Assembly: GCA_023227965.1 (NCBI GenBank)
Contig: JALOCA010000014.1
Span: forward strand, 6,798 to 70,797
Source of the DNA: Lentimicrobiaceae bacterium
GTDB taxonomy: Bacteria; Bacteroidota; Bacteroidia; Bacteroidales; JALOCA01
DNA: 64,000 nucleotides
Direction: 5' to 3'
Shown here: one piece after another, positions 28,661-36,418 of the stretch
Layout of the letters: every line of letters starts with the position of its first letter
Numbering within the stretch: position 1 is the first letter of the stretch
Translations under genes and position numbers: made by a program
Notes under the pieces: model-generated
What the model was told of the DNA's origin: nothing
Seen by the model: only the letters and a program-made list of their open reading frames with translations
Database searches by the model: none

Positions 28661-29837
28661 ACTCCATGTGGGTTTCTTTAAGGTATTTCTCTTCTAAAAG
28701 GCGTGCTATTCGTCTGACAACGGTGCGCCGGATTTCGAGTTCGACAGGTAAATTGGGATCCTGATGAGCAATGTTAATTCGAGTACCAATAATAAAAAAA
28801 ATTTCATCACTTTCAAGAAGCATTTTTGTAATTTTATCGGCAGGACCTTTTGAAAATTTATAGTTATTTGTATAAACACGAAGAATTTCAGCTACTTTCC
28901 CCAGTGTAAGGATGCCTTCAGTTACAAGGTCAATACTTGGCATGAATGAAATAGGTGGTAAATCCGGGTCGTCAAAATCGAAGCTGTCCTGAATTTCGAG
29001 TTGAAGCTCTCTTGCAATAATATCGCTGGTAGTAGCTCCGGAAATAATTTTTTTGCCGTTGAAATTTTTTACCCTTTCAGCTAATTTTTTGTCATTTTCT
29101 TCTTCAAAAGGAGGACCTGTGCAAACGAGTAAAGTTCTGGGCTGCCTGAAATAAATTACTGCGCAGCTACTGTCGTCTTTTGAATGGTAATGGTCGTTAA
29201 TGTGTGCAAAATTAACTACTTTGGCTGCAAGACGAGTTGCCGAAAGGGTAGGCTCATGGGTAATCAGTTCGTGAACATACTCCTGCAGGTTATCGCGGCC
29301 CCAGCCAAAAAGATATTTATCACTTCCCAATCCCGATTGGGTTATGCCATCGGAACAGAAAATAATACGGTCTTCCTTTTCAGGGTAAAAGCTACAGTAT
29401 AATAATTCTTTACCTGCATTTTTTTCTCCTTCCATCATAATACAATTCCATTCAGGTTCGTAAATTTTATTTTTCCTGATGATAATAGCATGAGGATTGT
29501 CGTATTCAAGAATTTTTGTTTCTCCATCATATTCTATGTCTATGATGGTAAAGGTGGCATAGCTCATTTTTCGGTCGCTGCAAACCGGTAAGGTGTGCAT
29601 AATTATGTCGGCTATTTTTTGAAAATCACGATGTTCTTCAGTAAAATTGAGCGCCATGGTAGCCGTTAATGTGGAAAGCATGTTGGCTTTTACGCCATGT
29701 CCCATTCCATCGCTCAGTACGGCAATAATGCGGTTTTCTTCTTTTATTTTTTTAGAAAGGAAAATATCTCCGCAAATTCGCTCGCCTTCATGATTTTTTT
29801 GCTGACAGTTTACTTCAATGAAAAAATCTGATTTCAT
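28653..29837 (-). CDS. SpoIIE-type serine phosphatase linked to the hydrogenase sensor
   Basis: A 394-residue protein. Residues 1-220 form a PP2C/SpoIIE phosphatase: CGDIFLSKK with the first metal Asp, VLSDGMGHGVKA with the DG motif near 38-48, and IIFCSDGITQSG near 160. Such phosphatases usually dephosphorylate STAS-type anti-anti-sigma proteins. Residues 225-394 are an additional domain with a KIISGATTSDIIAREL motif; I know this tail only from SpoIIE genes next to H-cluster proteins. The gene overlaps the upstream H-cluster sensor gene by 4 bases, so the two are translationally coupled. No STAS or anti-sigma gene is in the window. Confidence 0.85.
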   Translation of the reverse strand: MKSDFFIEVNCQQKNHEGERICGDIFLSKKIKEENRIIAVLSDGMGHGVKANMLSTLTATMALNFTEEHRDFQKIADIIMHTLPVCSDRKMSYATFTIIDIEYDGETKILEYDNPHAIIIRKNKIYEPEWNCIMMEGEKNAGKELLYCSFYPEKEDRIIFCSDGITQSGLGSDKYLFGWGRDNLQEYVHELITHEPTLSATRLAAKVVNFAHINDHYHSKDDSSCAVIYFRQPRTLLVCTGPPFEEENDKKLAERVKNFNGKKIISGATTSDIIARELQLEIQDSFDFDDPDLPPISFMPSIDLVTEGILTLGKVAEILRVYTNNYKFSKGPADKITKMLLESDEIFFIIGTRINIAHQDPNLPVELEIRRTVVRRIARLLEEKYLKETHMEFI

Positions 29838-31693
29838 GATTTTCCGGTTTCTTTATGCGATTCAATTACAGAGTTTAGCATTTTTTCTGTTTTTGAGGCT
29901 CCTTCTCCCAGCAGAAAGGCGATTTGCTGTACCATTGCCAGGTTTTGTTCTATTACATCATTTACCCTGTTTATCACTTCTTCTTTACGAACTTCCGGAG
30001 TATACATATCACGGATAATGGCTCCTACGATTTTGTTCTTCTTAAGTGTAAAAACGGAAACATTCAATAAGCTGTCATTGTTGTGAATATCGCGATTGAT
30101 AATATCTTCCCCGTTTTCAATTACATAGGAAAAAAGTTTGTAGAATTGGAAGTTGAGAAGGGTCTTTAAATCTGCACCTTTTAATCCCGGAATTACCTCA
30201 TTTATTTCCTTTGCCTCTTCACCCAGAATATTGATAAAGCTTTGGTTTGATTCAAGGATTTTTAGTTTTTCATCTACCAGTACAACTGCTGAAGGTAATT
30301 TTTGCAGCATGGCAGAGGTTTGTTCCAGGGCTTCCTGGGTAGCTTGTTGTTCTTGGCGGGCTAATGTTTCCGACATTTTCAGGGCTTCCTGGGTTTTGGC
30401 AAGTTTTTCATTAGTAATTTTCAGTGTTTTAATATATTCATGTTTACTTTTGAGTGAATAATTATTGCACATATCCGTTTTTGCAAGCCCCTGTGCCACT
30501 GCCACCGCAAAATGCCTGCACGACTCAAAACCGCAAGAGCTGCATCCTTTTTCACCGGATTCTTCCTTGCCCATAATATTTAATACTTCCTGTATTTTTT
30601 CTTCATCAGGAAAAGGTAAACGCTGGTCGTCATTGGTAAAGCTGCAGCCCAAATCGAGCGATTTATATTTGCTAACATGTGCTGCCCAACTTTTTTTGTC
30701 AAAATTTTTCAACCTTTTGTTGGCATAATCTACCACGAGTCGTTTTCTGATAAATTTTTTCCCATCATGACTCATTCCTGGCCCCATCATACAGCCTTCG
30801 CAATAAAATATATTAAAATGCTCACAAATAGCTTCAAGGTTTTGGTCAAATTCTTTTATGGCTTCTATGGTTTCATTTCTTCCTTCTGAGGTTACAATGT
30901 TACCTGTCAGGAGATTTTCATCGAGACCGGCACATTGCAAAATTCCGTTACTCACGGGAAATAATGCGCCTTTATAGCCCAGAGGAGAGTCGAAATCAGA
31001 AAATTCGAGTTGACTCTCTTTTATATTAAATATATCAAAAAGTTTGCGTAATTCGGGGAAAGTCAGTGCAACATCAATTTTTGCATCTCCATCGTATCTA
31101 AAAATTTCTTCTTTTGCAGCAATACAGGGTCCGATAAAAACAATTTTTACTGAGTTTCCATAAAGTTGATGGATAACTTTAGCAGTAGCTATTTTGGGTG
31201 AAACAAGAGGAGCAAGATTTTCGATTAATTCTGGATAATATTTTTCAACCATTGTAAAAACCGGTGGGCAATTACTTGTAATATAGTACTTTCCTCTGAA
31301 GTCAGAAAACAATTCTGCATATTTATGGGCAACAAGGTCAACTCCGAAGGCTGCCTCAACGACGTATTTGAACCCCATTGCTCTTATCATGGTTACAAAT
31401 TTCCGGTAGTCGGTAATATCGTCAAATTCACCCGGAATAGACGGAGAAAGAATTGCGGCAATTTCTTTATTCTGTTGCAACAAATCCATTACTTCACGGG
31501 TTGAGTCCCTGTAACCAATAGCTTGAGTTGGACATGCACGGTAACAGTTACCGCAACCTATACAACGGTCGTGTATTACGGTAGGAAACTCCTGATTGGG
31601 CTTTACTACAATGGCTTTTACCGGGCATGCTCTTACGCAGGCATAACAAACCGTACATTTACTGTTCTCTATCAAAATTAAAGGTGTTGTCAT
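29834..31693 (-). CDS. hydS: HydS-type sensory [FeFe]-hydrogenase-like protein with PAS domain
   Basis: A 619-residue cytosolic iron-sulfur protein. Two [4Fe-4S] sites use C13/16/19/23 and C44/47/50/54. The H-cluster domain (about 75-330) has the motifs TSNCP (C142), GPCIAAKEE (C190) and YCEGC (C298, C301). Another cluster-type segment follows with C384, C387, C392 and C409. A coiled coil (about 415-450) and a PAS domain (about 455-565) complete it. Catalytic enzymes have TSCCP; here Asn replaces the proton-relay Cys, which suggests sensing rather than turnover. The layout fits group C sensory [FeFe] hydrogenases, probably the phosphatase-linked kind. It lies between the small ferredoxin-like gene and the SpoIIE gene. 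Confidence 0.88.
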   Translation of the reverse strand: MTTPLILIENSKCTVCYACVRACPVKAIVVKPNQEFPTVIHDRCIGCGNCYRACPTQAIGYRDSTREVMDLLQQNKEIAAILSPSIPGEFDDITDYRKFVTMIRAMGFKYVVEAAFGVDLVAHKYAELFSDFRGKYYITSNCPPVFTMVEKYYPELIENLAPLVSPKIATAKVIHQLYGNSVKIVFIGPCIAAKEEIFRYDGDAKIDVALTFPELRKLFDIFNIKESQLEFSDFDSPLGYKGALFPVSNGILQCAGLDENLLTGNIVTSEGRNETIEAIKEFDQNLEAICEHFNIFYCEGCMMGPGMSHDGKKFIRKRLVVDYANKRLKNFDKKSWAAHVSKYKSLDLGCSFTNDDQRLPFPDEEKIQEVLNIMGKEESGEKGCSSCGFESCRHFAVAVAQGLAKTDMCNNYSLKSKHEYIKTLKITNEKLAKTQEALKMSETLARQEQQATQEALEQTSAMLQKLPSAVVLVDEKLKILESNQSFINILGEEAKEINEVIPGLKGADLKTLLNFQFYKLFSYVIENGEDIINRDIHNNDSLLNVSVFTLKKNKIVGAIIRDMYTPEVRKEEVINRVNDVIEQNLAMVQQIAFLLGEGASKTEKMLNSVIESHKETGKS

Positions 31694-31709
31694 GTGTTTC
31701 CCGCCTAGT

Positions 31710-31958
31710 TTATTTTAAAAAGTATTTTTTTAATATGTCAACAACATTTTCGATATCAAATTTTTCGATTATTTTACCATTTATTGAAATATTGGGACCT
31801 TTATCACATTGTTTGAAACAATGGGCACCGTGAAAATACACTCTGTCAGTTAACTTATTTTCTGAAAGAAACTGTGTAATCATTTTAACAATATTTTTAT
31901 TACCTCTTGCAAAACAAGAACTTCCTAAACATATTTTAATTTCGTGCCTTTCGCTCAT
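31710..31958 (-). CDS. Thioredoxin-like [2Fe-2S] ferredoxin
   Basis: An 82-residue protein with the NuoE-type [2Fe-2S] fold: C10-x4-C15 and C47-x3-C51, as in the C-terminal half of NuoE/HydC. It lacks the helical amino part of NuoE. It is the first gene of the minus-strand sensor operon, 16 bases before hydS, and probably passes electrons between NAD(P)H-linked carriers and the H-cluster sensor. Similar small proteins recur next to hydrogenase gene sets. Confidence 0.85.
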   Translation of the reverse strand: MSERHEIKICLGSSCFARGNKNIVKMITQFLSENKLTDRVYFHGAHCFKQCDKGPNISINGKIIEKFDIENVVDILKKYFLK

Positions 31959-31991
31959 GGCTTATACATGCAGTACTAAAAAATCGAAAAT

Positions 31992-31999
31992 CAAATGTA
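31992..31999 (-). promoter_or_regulatory. Bacteroidota-type -7 element for the sensor operon
   Basis: On the minus strand this reads TACATTTG, a match to TAnnTTTG, 33 bases before the ferredoxin start. Confidence 0.5.
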
Positions 32000-32153
32000 T
32001 AAAATTTATTATCATCGGTTGCGTTTCCCTAATTTTAAAATGTACAATAAAATTATTTTAATTCATTATAAATTACCTAATTTTAAATCACGGATAAATA
32101 GTCATAAATAATTGAAATTCAGGTAATAAAAAAATGTGTCTGGAGTTTCAATA

Positions 32154-32171
32154 CTGTTATTATTATAACAT
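32154..32171. promoter_or_regulatory. Second Rex-like operator (imperfect ends)
   Basis: An 18-base site with perfect TGTTAT/ATAACA arms around TATT, differing from TTGTTA-N6-TAACAA only at both end bases. It abuts the stronger site to the right, with centres 17 bases apart. Confidence 0.5.
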
Positions 32172-32188
32172 TGTTATATTTATAACAA
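32171..32188. promoter_or_regulatory. Rex operator upstream of hydCBA
   Basis: An 18-base palindrome, TTGTTATA-TT-TATAACAA, exactly fits TTGTTA-N6-TAACAA, the pattern known for Rex in several anaerobes. It ends 30 bases upstream of the hyd -7 element, so a bound repressor would cover the -33 region. rex itself is the seventh gene of the downstream operon, giving feedback control. Confidence 0.75.
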
Positions 32189-32217
32189 ATAAAGTGCAAT
32201 AATAGTTTAGGAATGAT

Positions 32218-32225
32218 TAAATTTG
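32218..32225 (+). promoter_or_regulatory. Bacteroidota-type -7 element for hydCBA
   Basis: TAAATTTG matches TAnnTTTG, 32 bases before the hydC start and downstream of the Rex-type palindromes. Confidence 0.55.
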
Positions 32226-32256
32226 TGATGGCAATTTTAAATAAAAAAACGTTTCT

Positions 32257-32721
32257 ATGCATACTTCCATAGAAGAAATAATCAAAAAGCATCTGCGAAA
32301 CCAGAAAGATAACCTTATCACTGTTTTACAGGAGATACAGGACGAATTTGGATATATTTCCGAAGAATCGCTCATAAAAGTTGGCGAATACCTGCGAATG
32401 CCGGCAAGCAAAATATATGGTATTGCTACTTTTTACGACCAGTTTCGTTTCGAGCCAAAAGGCAAGCACCATATTTGTATTTGTAGGGGCACAGCCTGCC
32501 ATGTAATTAGCTCAGGTACCATTTTACGGGAATTTGAAAAACAATTAAAAATCAAAGCAGGACAAACTACGCGCGACGGTGTATTCAGCCTCGAGGTTGT
32601 GCAATGTGTGGGTGCCTGCAGTTTGGCTCCGGTAATTTCAATAAATGGTAAATTTTATTCAAAAATAACCCAAACTAGCATTAAGGAAATTATTCAGGAA
32701 TGTAAACAAAAGGAGATGTAA
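32257..32721 (+). CDS. hydC: [FeFe] hydrogenase subunit gamma, NuoE-like (HydC)
   Basis: A 154-residue NuoE-family protein. The helical amino part (about 1-65) contains a PASKIYGIATFYDQFRF stretch typical of the family. The thioredoxin-like part binds a [2Fe-2S] cluster through C76, C81, C117 and C121. In bifurcating hydrogenases HydC connects the NADH module HydB to HydA. It is the first gene of the plus-strand operon, under the Rex-type operators, and hydB begins 1 base after its stop. Confidence 0.92.
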   Translation: MHTSIEEIIKKHLRNQKDNLITVLQEIQDEFGYISEESLIKVGEYLRMPASKIYGIATFYDQFRFEPKGKHHICICRGTACHVISSGTILREFEKQLKIKAGQTTRDGVFSLEVVQCVGACSLAPVISINGKFYSKITQTSIKEIIQECKQKEM

Positions 32722-32722
32722 C

Positions 32723-34672
32723 ATGGAAACGATAGCATCAAACCCCAACAGTCAGTTCCTGATTAATGAAGTTTTACTTGCCGAAACAGGCGTGTATGCA
32801 AAGGAAATAAATGAAAGACTTTTATTGATCACCCGGAATAAAATTACTCATCCGGTTATTTACATTGGTATGGGTACCTGCGGAAAAGTAGCAGGAGCAG
32901 AATACACAAAACAGGCTATTATTCAATATATAGACGAGAAAAAACTCAACGTTGAAGTAATTGAAGTCGGATGTATCGGTTTATGCTCGGCAGAACCTTT
33001 AGTTAACGTACAGTTACCGGGCAAAGCAAGGGTATCTTTTGAAAAAATAACTTCTGATAAGGTGGACACTCTTCTTGATGGCATTTTTAATTATTCTGTA
33101 CCTTCTGAATATGTACTCGGGCAGTTTCCGCATGCCAACCATGAGGAGTGGGATGGAGTGCCTTATTTTTTCAACCATCCTTTTTTTGCCACACAAAAAA
33201 GAATTGTTTTACAGAACTGCGGTATCATTGATCCCTTATCAATAGAGGATTATATCGCAAGAGGGGGATACCGTGCTTTTATAAAAACCATTACAAAGTT
33301 TACATCTGAAAAGGTATGTGAAACGGTAGAACAAAGCGGATTGAGGGGAAGAGGCGGTGGCGGTTTTTTTACGGGGGAAAAATGGAAAATTGCCCATTCC
33401 TCTGCCGGAGACGAAAAATTCCTTATTTGTAATGCAGATGAAAGTGATCCCGGAGCCTTTATGGACAGGGCAATCATCGAAGGCGATCCGCACAGGCTGA
33501 TTGAGGGTATCGCAATAGCTGCTTATGCCATAGGAGCCACCAAAGCTTTTATCTATATCAGAGCTGAATACATTCTGGCACTTGAACGATTGAAAAAAGC
33601 TATATTACAGGCAAAAGAATTCGGATTGTTGGGCGAAAATATTTATAACAGTGGATTTAACCTGCATTTGATTGTGAAACAAGGTGCAGGAGCATTTGTC
33701 TGTGGAGAAGAAACAGCACTTATCAATTCTATTGAGGGAAAACGCGGTCAGCCCCGCTCAAAACCTCCTTACCCAGCAGTAGAAGGATTGTACAATAAAC
33801 CTACTGTGGTAAACAATGTGGAAACCCTTGCCAATATTCCTTCAATTATTGAAAACGGGGCTCTTTGGTTCAACGAAATCGGGACAGGAAATAGTAAGGG
33901 AACTAAGGTATTTGCCATGACCGGGAAAATCCGGAATGCGGGTTTGGTTGAAATTCCGATGGGAACCACTTTGCGACATATTATTTTTGATATCTGCGAT
34001 GGAATCCGCGAAATGAAAGAATTGAAAGCTGTACACATCGGGGGACCTTCTGGTAGCTGTATTACACCACAAAATCTTGATATAGAAATAGACTATGACT
34101 CACTTATCGGAATAGGTGCTATCATGGGATCGGGCGGGATGGTTGTGATGGATGAAAATACCTGTATGGTGGATATTGCCAAATACTTTATGAATTTTTT
34201 GCAACGGGAAAGTTGTGGAAAGTGTATCCCCTGCAGAGAAGGAACCCGAAGGATGCACGAAATACTGGAAAATATTACTAAACGTCCTTCTAATGAGAGT
34301 GGATATGAAACTCTTGAACGCTTTAAAGGGATTATGCAATTGGAAAGTCTTGCCGAAGTAATCCGTACTACTTCGCTTTGTGGCTTAGGACAAACGGCAC
34401 CCAATCCCTTGCTTAGCACACTTAAATGGTTCAGAGAAGAATATGAAGAACATATTTTTGACAGAAAATGTAAAGCCGGAGTTTGTAAGGATCTTCGTTT
34501 GTTTTATATAGACGTGGATAAATGTACAGGTTGCACTCTTTGTATCAAAAAATGCCCTGCCGATGCCATTATTGGTACACCTCGTTCGCCCCACTTTATT
34601 ATCGAAGAAAAATGTACAGGATGTGGAATATGCTATGACATCTGCAAATTTGTTGCTATTTCGGTTAAATAA
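32723..34672 (+). CDS. hydB: [FeFe] hydrogenase subunit beta, NuoF-like (HydB)
   Basis: A 649-residue flavo-iron-sulfur subunit that binds NAD(H) and FMN. The amino-terminal thioredoxin-like domain shows three cysteines (C53, C84, C88). The NuoF core has the NADH motif GRGGGGFFTGEKW near 207, the FMN motif NADESDPGAFMDR near 240, and a [4Fe-4S] site SCGKCIPC near 495 with a later Cys in CGLGQ. The C terminus (about 590-649) is a two-[4Fe-4S] ferredoxin (CTGCTLCIKKCP and CTGCGICYDICK). This is the domain order of electron-bifurcating HydB, where NADH and ferredoxin pathways meet. ribF in the same operon could supply FMN. Confidence 0.94.
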   Translation: METIASNPNSQFLINEVLLAETGVYAKEINERLLLITRNKITHPVIYIGMGTCGKVAGAEYTKQAIIQYIDEKKLNVEVIEVGCIGLCSAEPLVNVQLPGKARVSFEKITSDKVDTLLDGIFNYSVPSEYVLGQFPHANHEEWDGVPYFFNHPFFATQKRIVLQNCGIIDPLSIEDYIARGGYRAFIKTITKFTSEKVCETVEQSGLRGRGGGGFFTGEKWKIAHSSAGDEKFLICNADESDPGAFMDRAIIEGDPHRLIEGIAIAAYAIGATKAFIYIRAEYILALERLKKAILQAKEFGLLGENIYNSGFNLHLIVKQGAGAFVCGEETALINSIEGKRGQPRSKPPYPAVEGLYNKPTVVNNVETLANIPSIIENGALWFNEIGTGNSKGTKVFAMTGKIRNAGLVEIPMGTTLRHIIFDICDGIREMKELKAVHIGGPSGSCITPQNLDIEIDYDSLIGIGAIMGSGGMVVMDENTCMVDIAKYFMNFLQRESCGKCIPCREGTRRMHEILENITKRPSNESGYETLERFKGIMQLESLAEVIRTTSLCGLGQTAPNPLLSTLKWFREEYEEHIFDRKCKAGVCKDLRLFYIDVDKCTGCTLCIKKCPADAIIGTPRSPHFIIEEKCTGCGICYDICKFVAISVK

Positions 34673-34684
34673 ATATTCAAAGCA

Positions 34685-36409
34685 ATGATCATCAATATAG
34701 AAGTTAATAATAAGTCTATAAAAGCCAAAAGGGGAGAAACCATACTGTCGGCGCTTTCCCGCAATGGAATTTCCATTCCTGTGTTGTGCCATATGGACGG
34801 ACTTGATGCTACCGGTTCGTGCCGTATGTGTGTTGTGGAAGTAGAAAACTTACCCAATCTCATTCCTGCCTGCTCATATCCGGTGGAAGAATGGATGAAA
34901 ATATGGACGCATTCTCCTAAGGTAGTCAATGCCCGTAAAACTATAGTGGAATTATTGCTGTCAAACCACCCCGACGATTGTCTGTATTGTGAAAGAAACG
35001 GAAGCTGTGAACTGCAAAATTTTGCTATCGAACTCAATGTAAGAGAAAGGCGTTTTCCGGGTAAAAAAAATAAATACAAAACCGATCCCTCAAGTGCAAG
35101 CCTTGTACGTGACCCTGCCAAATGTGTTTTATGTGGAAGGTGCGTTCGTATGTGCGACGAAATACTCGATATTGCCGCCATTGATTTTATCGGGAGGGGA
35201 AATAAAAGTCTTATCACCCCTGCACTCAGCAAGCCGCTCAATCTTTCCAACTGTATAAACTGTGGTCAATGTATTATGGTTTGTCCCACAGGTGCCCTGC
35301 ACGAAAAAATTCATTTCCGCGAACTCCAGGATGCTCTGCATAATCCTAATCTGCATGTGGTAATTCAATATTCATCTGCTGTACCGATAACACTTGCCGA
35401 TGAATTTGGCATAAAGCCCGGAAAGGATATTCATGGTAAACTTAATGCCGCTTTACGGAAAATCGGGTTTGATAAAGTGTTCGAAACGGCTTTTGCAGTT
35501 GACCTTTCCATCATTGAGCAAAGTGAAGAATTGATTCAGCGACTGCAGAACAAAGAAAAACTGCCCATGTTTACCAGTTGTTGCCCGGGTTGGATAAAAT
35601 ATATCGAACAGTTTAGTCCTGATTTTATTGAAAATATTTCCACCTGCAAGTCGCCCCAGCAGATGTTGGGTGCAGTGTTGAACAGTTATTATGCCGAAAT
35701 CCAGAATATACCTGCAGAAAAAATTTACAGTGTTTCGGTGATGCCCTGTACTGCCAAGAAATTTGAAGCCCAACGTGAACAAATGACACACAAAGGCATT
35801 TCTGATGTGGATGCCGTTCTTACAACCCGTGAATTGATAAAACTCATCACTTTAAATGGGATTAATATTACCCAATGCGAACCCGAACTTCCTGATCTCC
35901 CGTTCCGGAACAGAAGCAGTGCAGGTAAAATAGTAAGTGCAAGTGGTGGAATGCTCGAAGCAGTATTGCGAACAATATACTTTAAACTTACAGGGAAAGA
36001 ATTACCCGGTTTAAAAATTAATGAAATAAGAGGAAGCAAGGGGTACAAGGAAGCAAAATTAAAAATTGGAAACCATGTTCTTGGCGTAGCTGCCGTAAAT
36101 GGGATGGGCTCTGTACGCAAATTGCTTAACGAACTTGCCAACGGACGAAATGATCTGCATTTTATTGAAGTGATGGCTTGCCCCGGAGGTTGCATTAATG
36201 GTGGCGGGCAGCCTCTTTATAAAGACATCGCTACATTAAAAAACCGGGCAAAATCTTTGTATGATGCCGATGAAATTGAATCTATCAGGGTTGCACACAA
36301 AAATACCGGGGTTAATGAACTATACCAAAACTTTTTTACGACTCCGCTTAGCGAAAAATGCCAGCAATATTTGCATACCACTTATAAAAAACGTGAAGTA
36401 CTTTTATAA
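34685..36409 (+). CDS. hydA: Catalytic [FeFe] hydrogenase subunit alpha (HydA)
   Basis: A 574-residue [FeFe] hydrogenase, the same length as clostridial CpI and apparently co-numbered with it. N-terminal clusters: [2Fe-2S] at C35/C46/C49/C63; His-ligated [4Fe-4S] at H95/C99/C102/C108; two [4Fe-4S] at C147/150/153/157 and C190/193/196/200. H-cluster motifs are intact: TSCCP (C299 proton relay, C300 ligand), MPCTAKKFE (C355) and MACPGGC (C499, C503). It evolves or takes up H2 in the cytosol, probably by coupling NADH and reduced ferredoxin with HydB and HydC (group A3-like trimer). The maturases HydE, HydF and HydG are not in the window. Confidence 0.95.
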   Translation: MIINIEVNNKSIKAKRGETILSALSRNGISIPVLCHMDGLDATGSCRMCVVEVENLPNLIPACSYPVEEWMKIWTHSPKVVNARKTIVELLLSNHPDDCLYCERNGSCELQNFAIELNVRERRFPGKKNKYKTDPSSASLVRDPAKCVLCGRCVRMCDEILDIAAIDFIGRGNKSLITPALSKPLNLSNCINCGQCIMVCPTGALHEKIHFRELQDALHNPNLHVVIQYSSAVPITLADEFGIKPGKDIHGKLNAALRKIGFDKVFETAFAVDLSIIEQSEELIQRLQNKEKLPMFTSCCPGWIKYIEQFSPDFIENISTCKSPQQMLGAVLNSYYAEIQNIPAEKIYSVSVMPCTAKKFEAQREQMTHKGISDVDAVLTTRELIKLITLNGINITQCEPELPDLPFRNRSSAGKIVSASGGMLEAVLRTIYFKLTGKELPGLKINEIRGSKGYKEAKLKIGNHVLGVAAVNGMGSVRKLLNELANGRNDLHFIEVMACPGGCINGGGQPLYKDIATLKNRAKSLYDADEIESIRVAHKNTGVNELYQNFFTTPLSEKCQQYLHTTYKKREVLL

Positions 36410-36418
36410 ATCAGCAAT

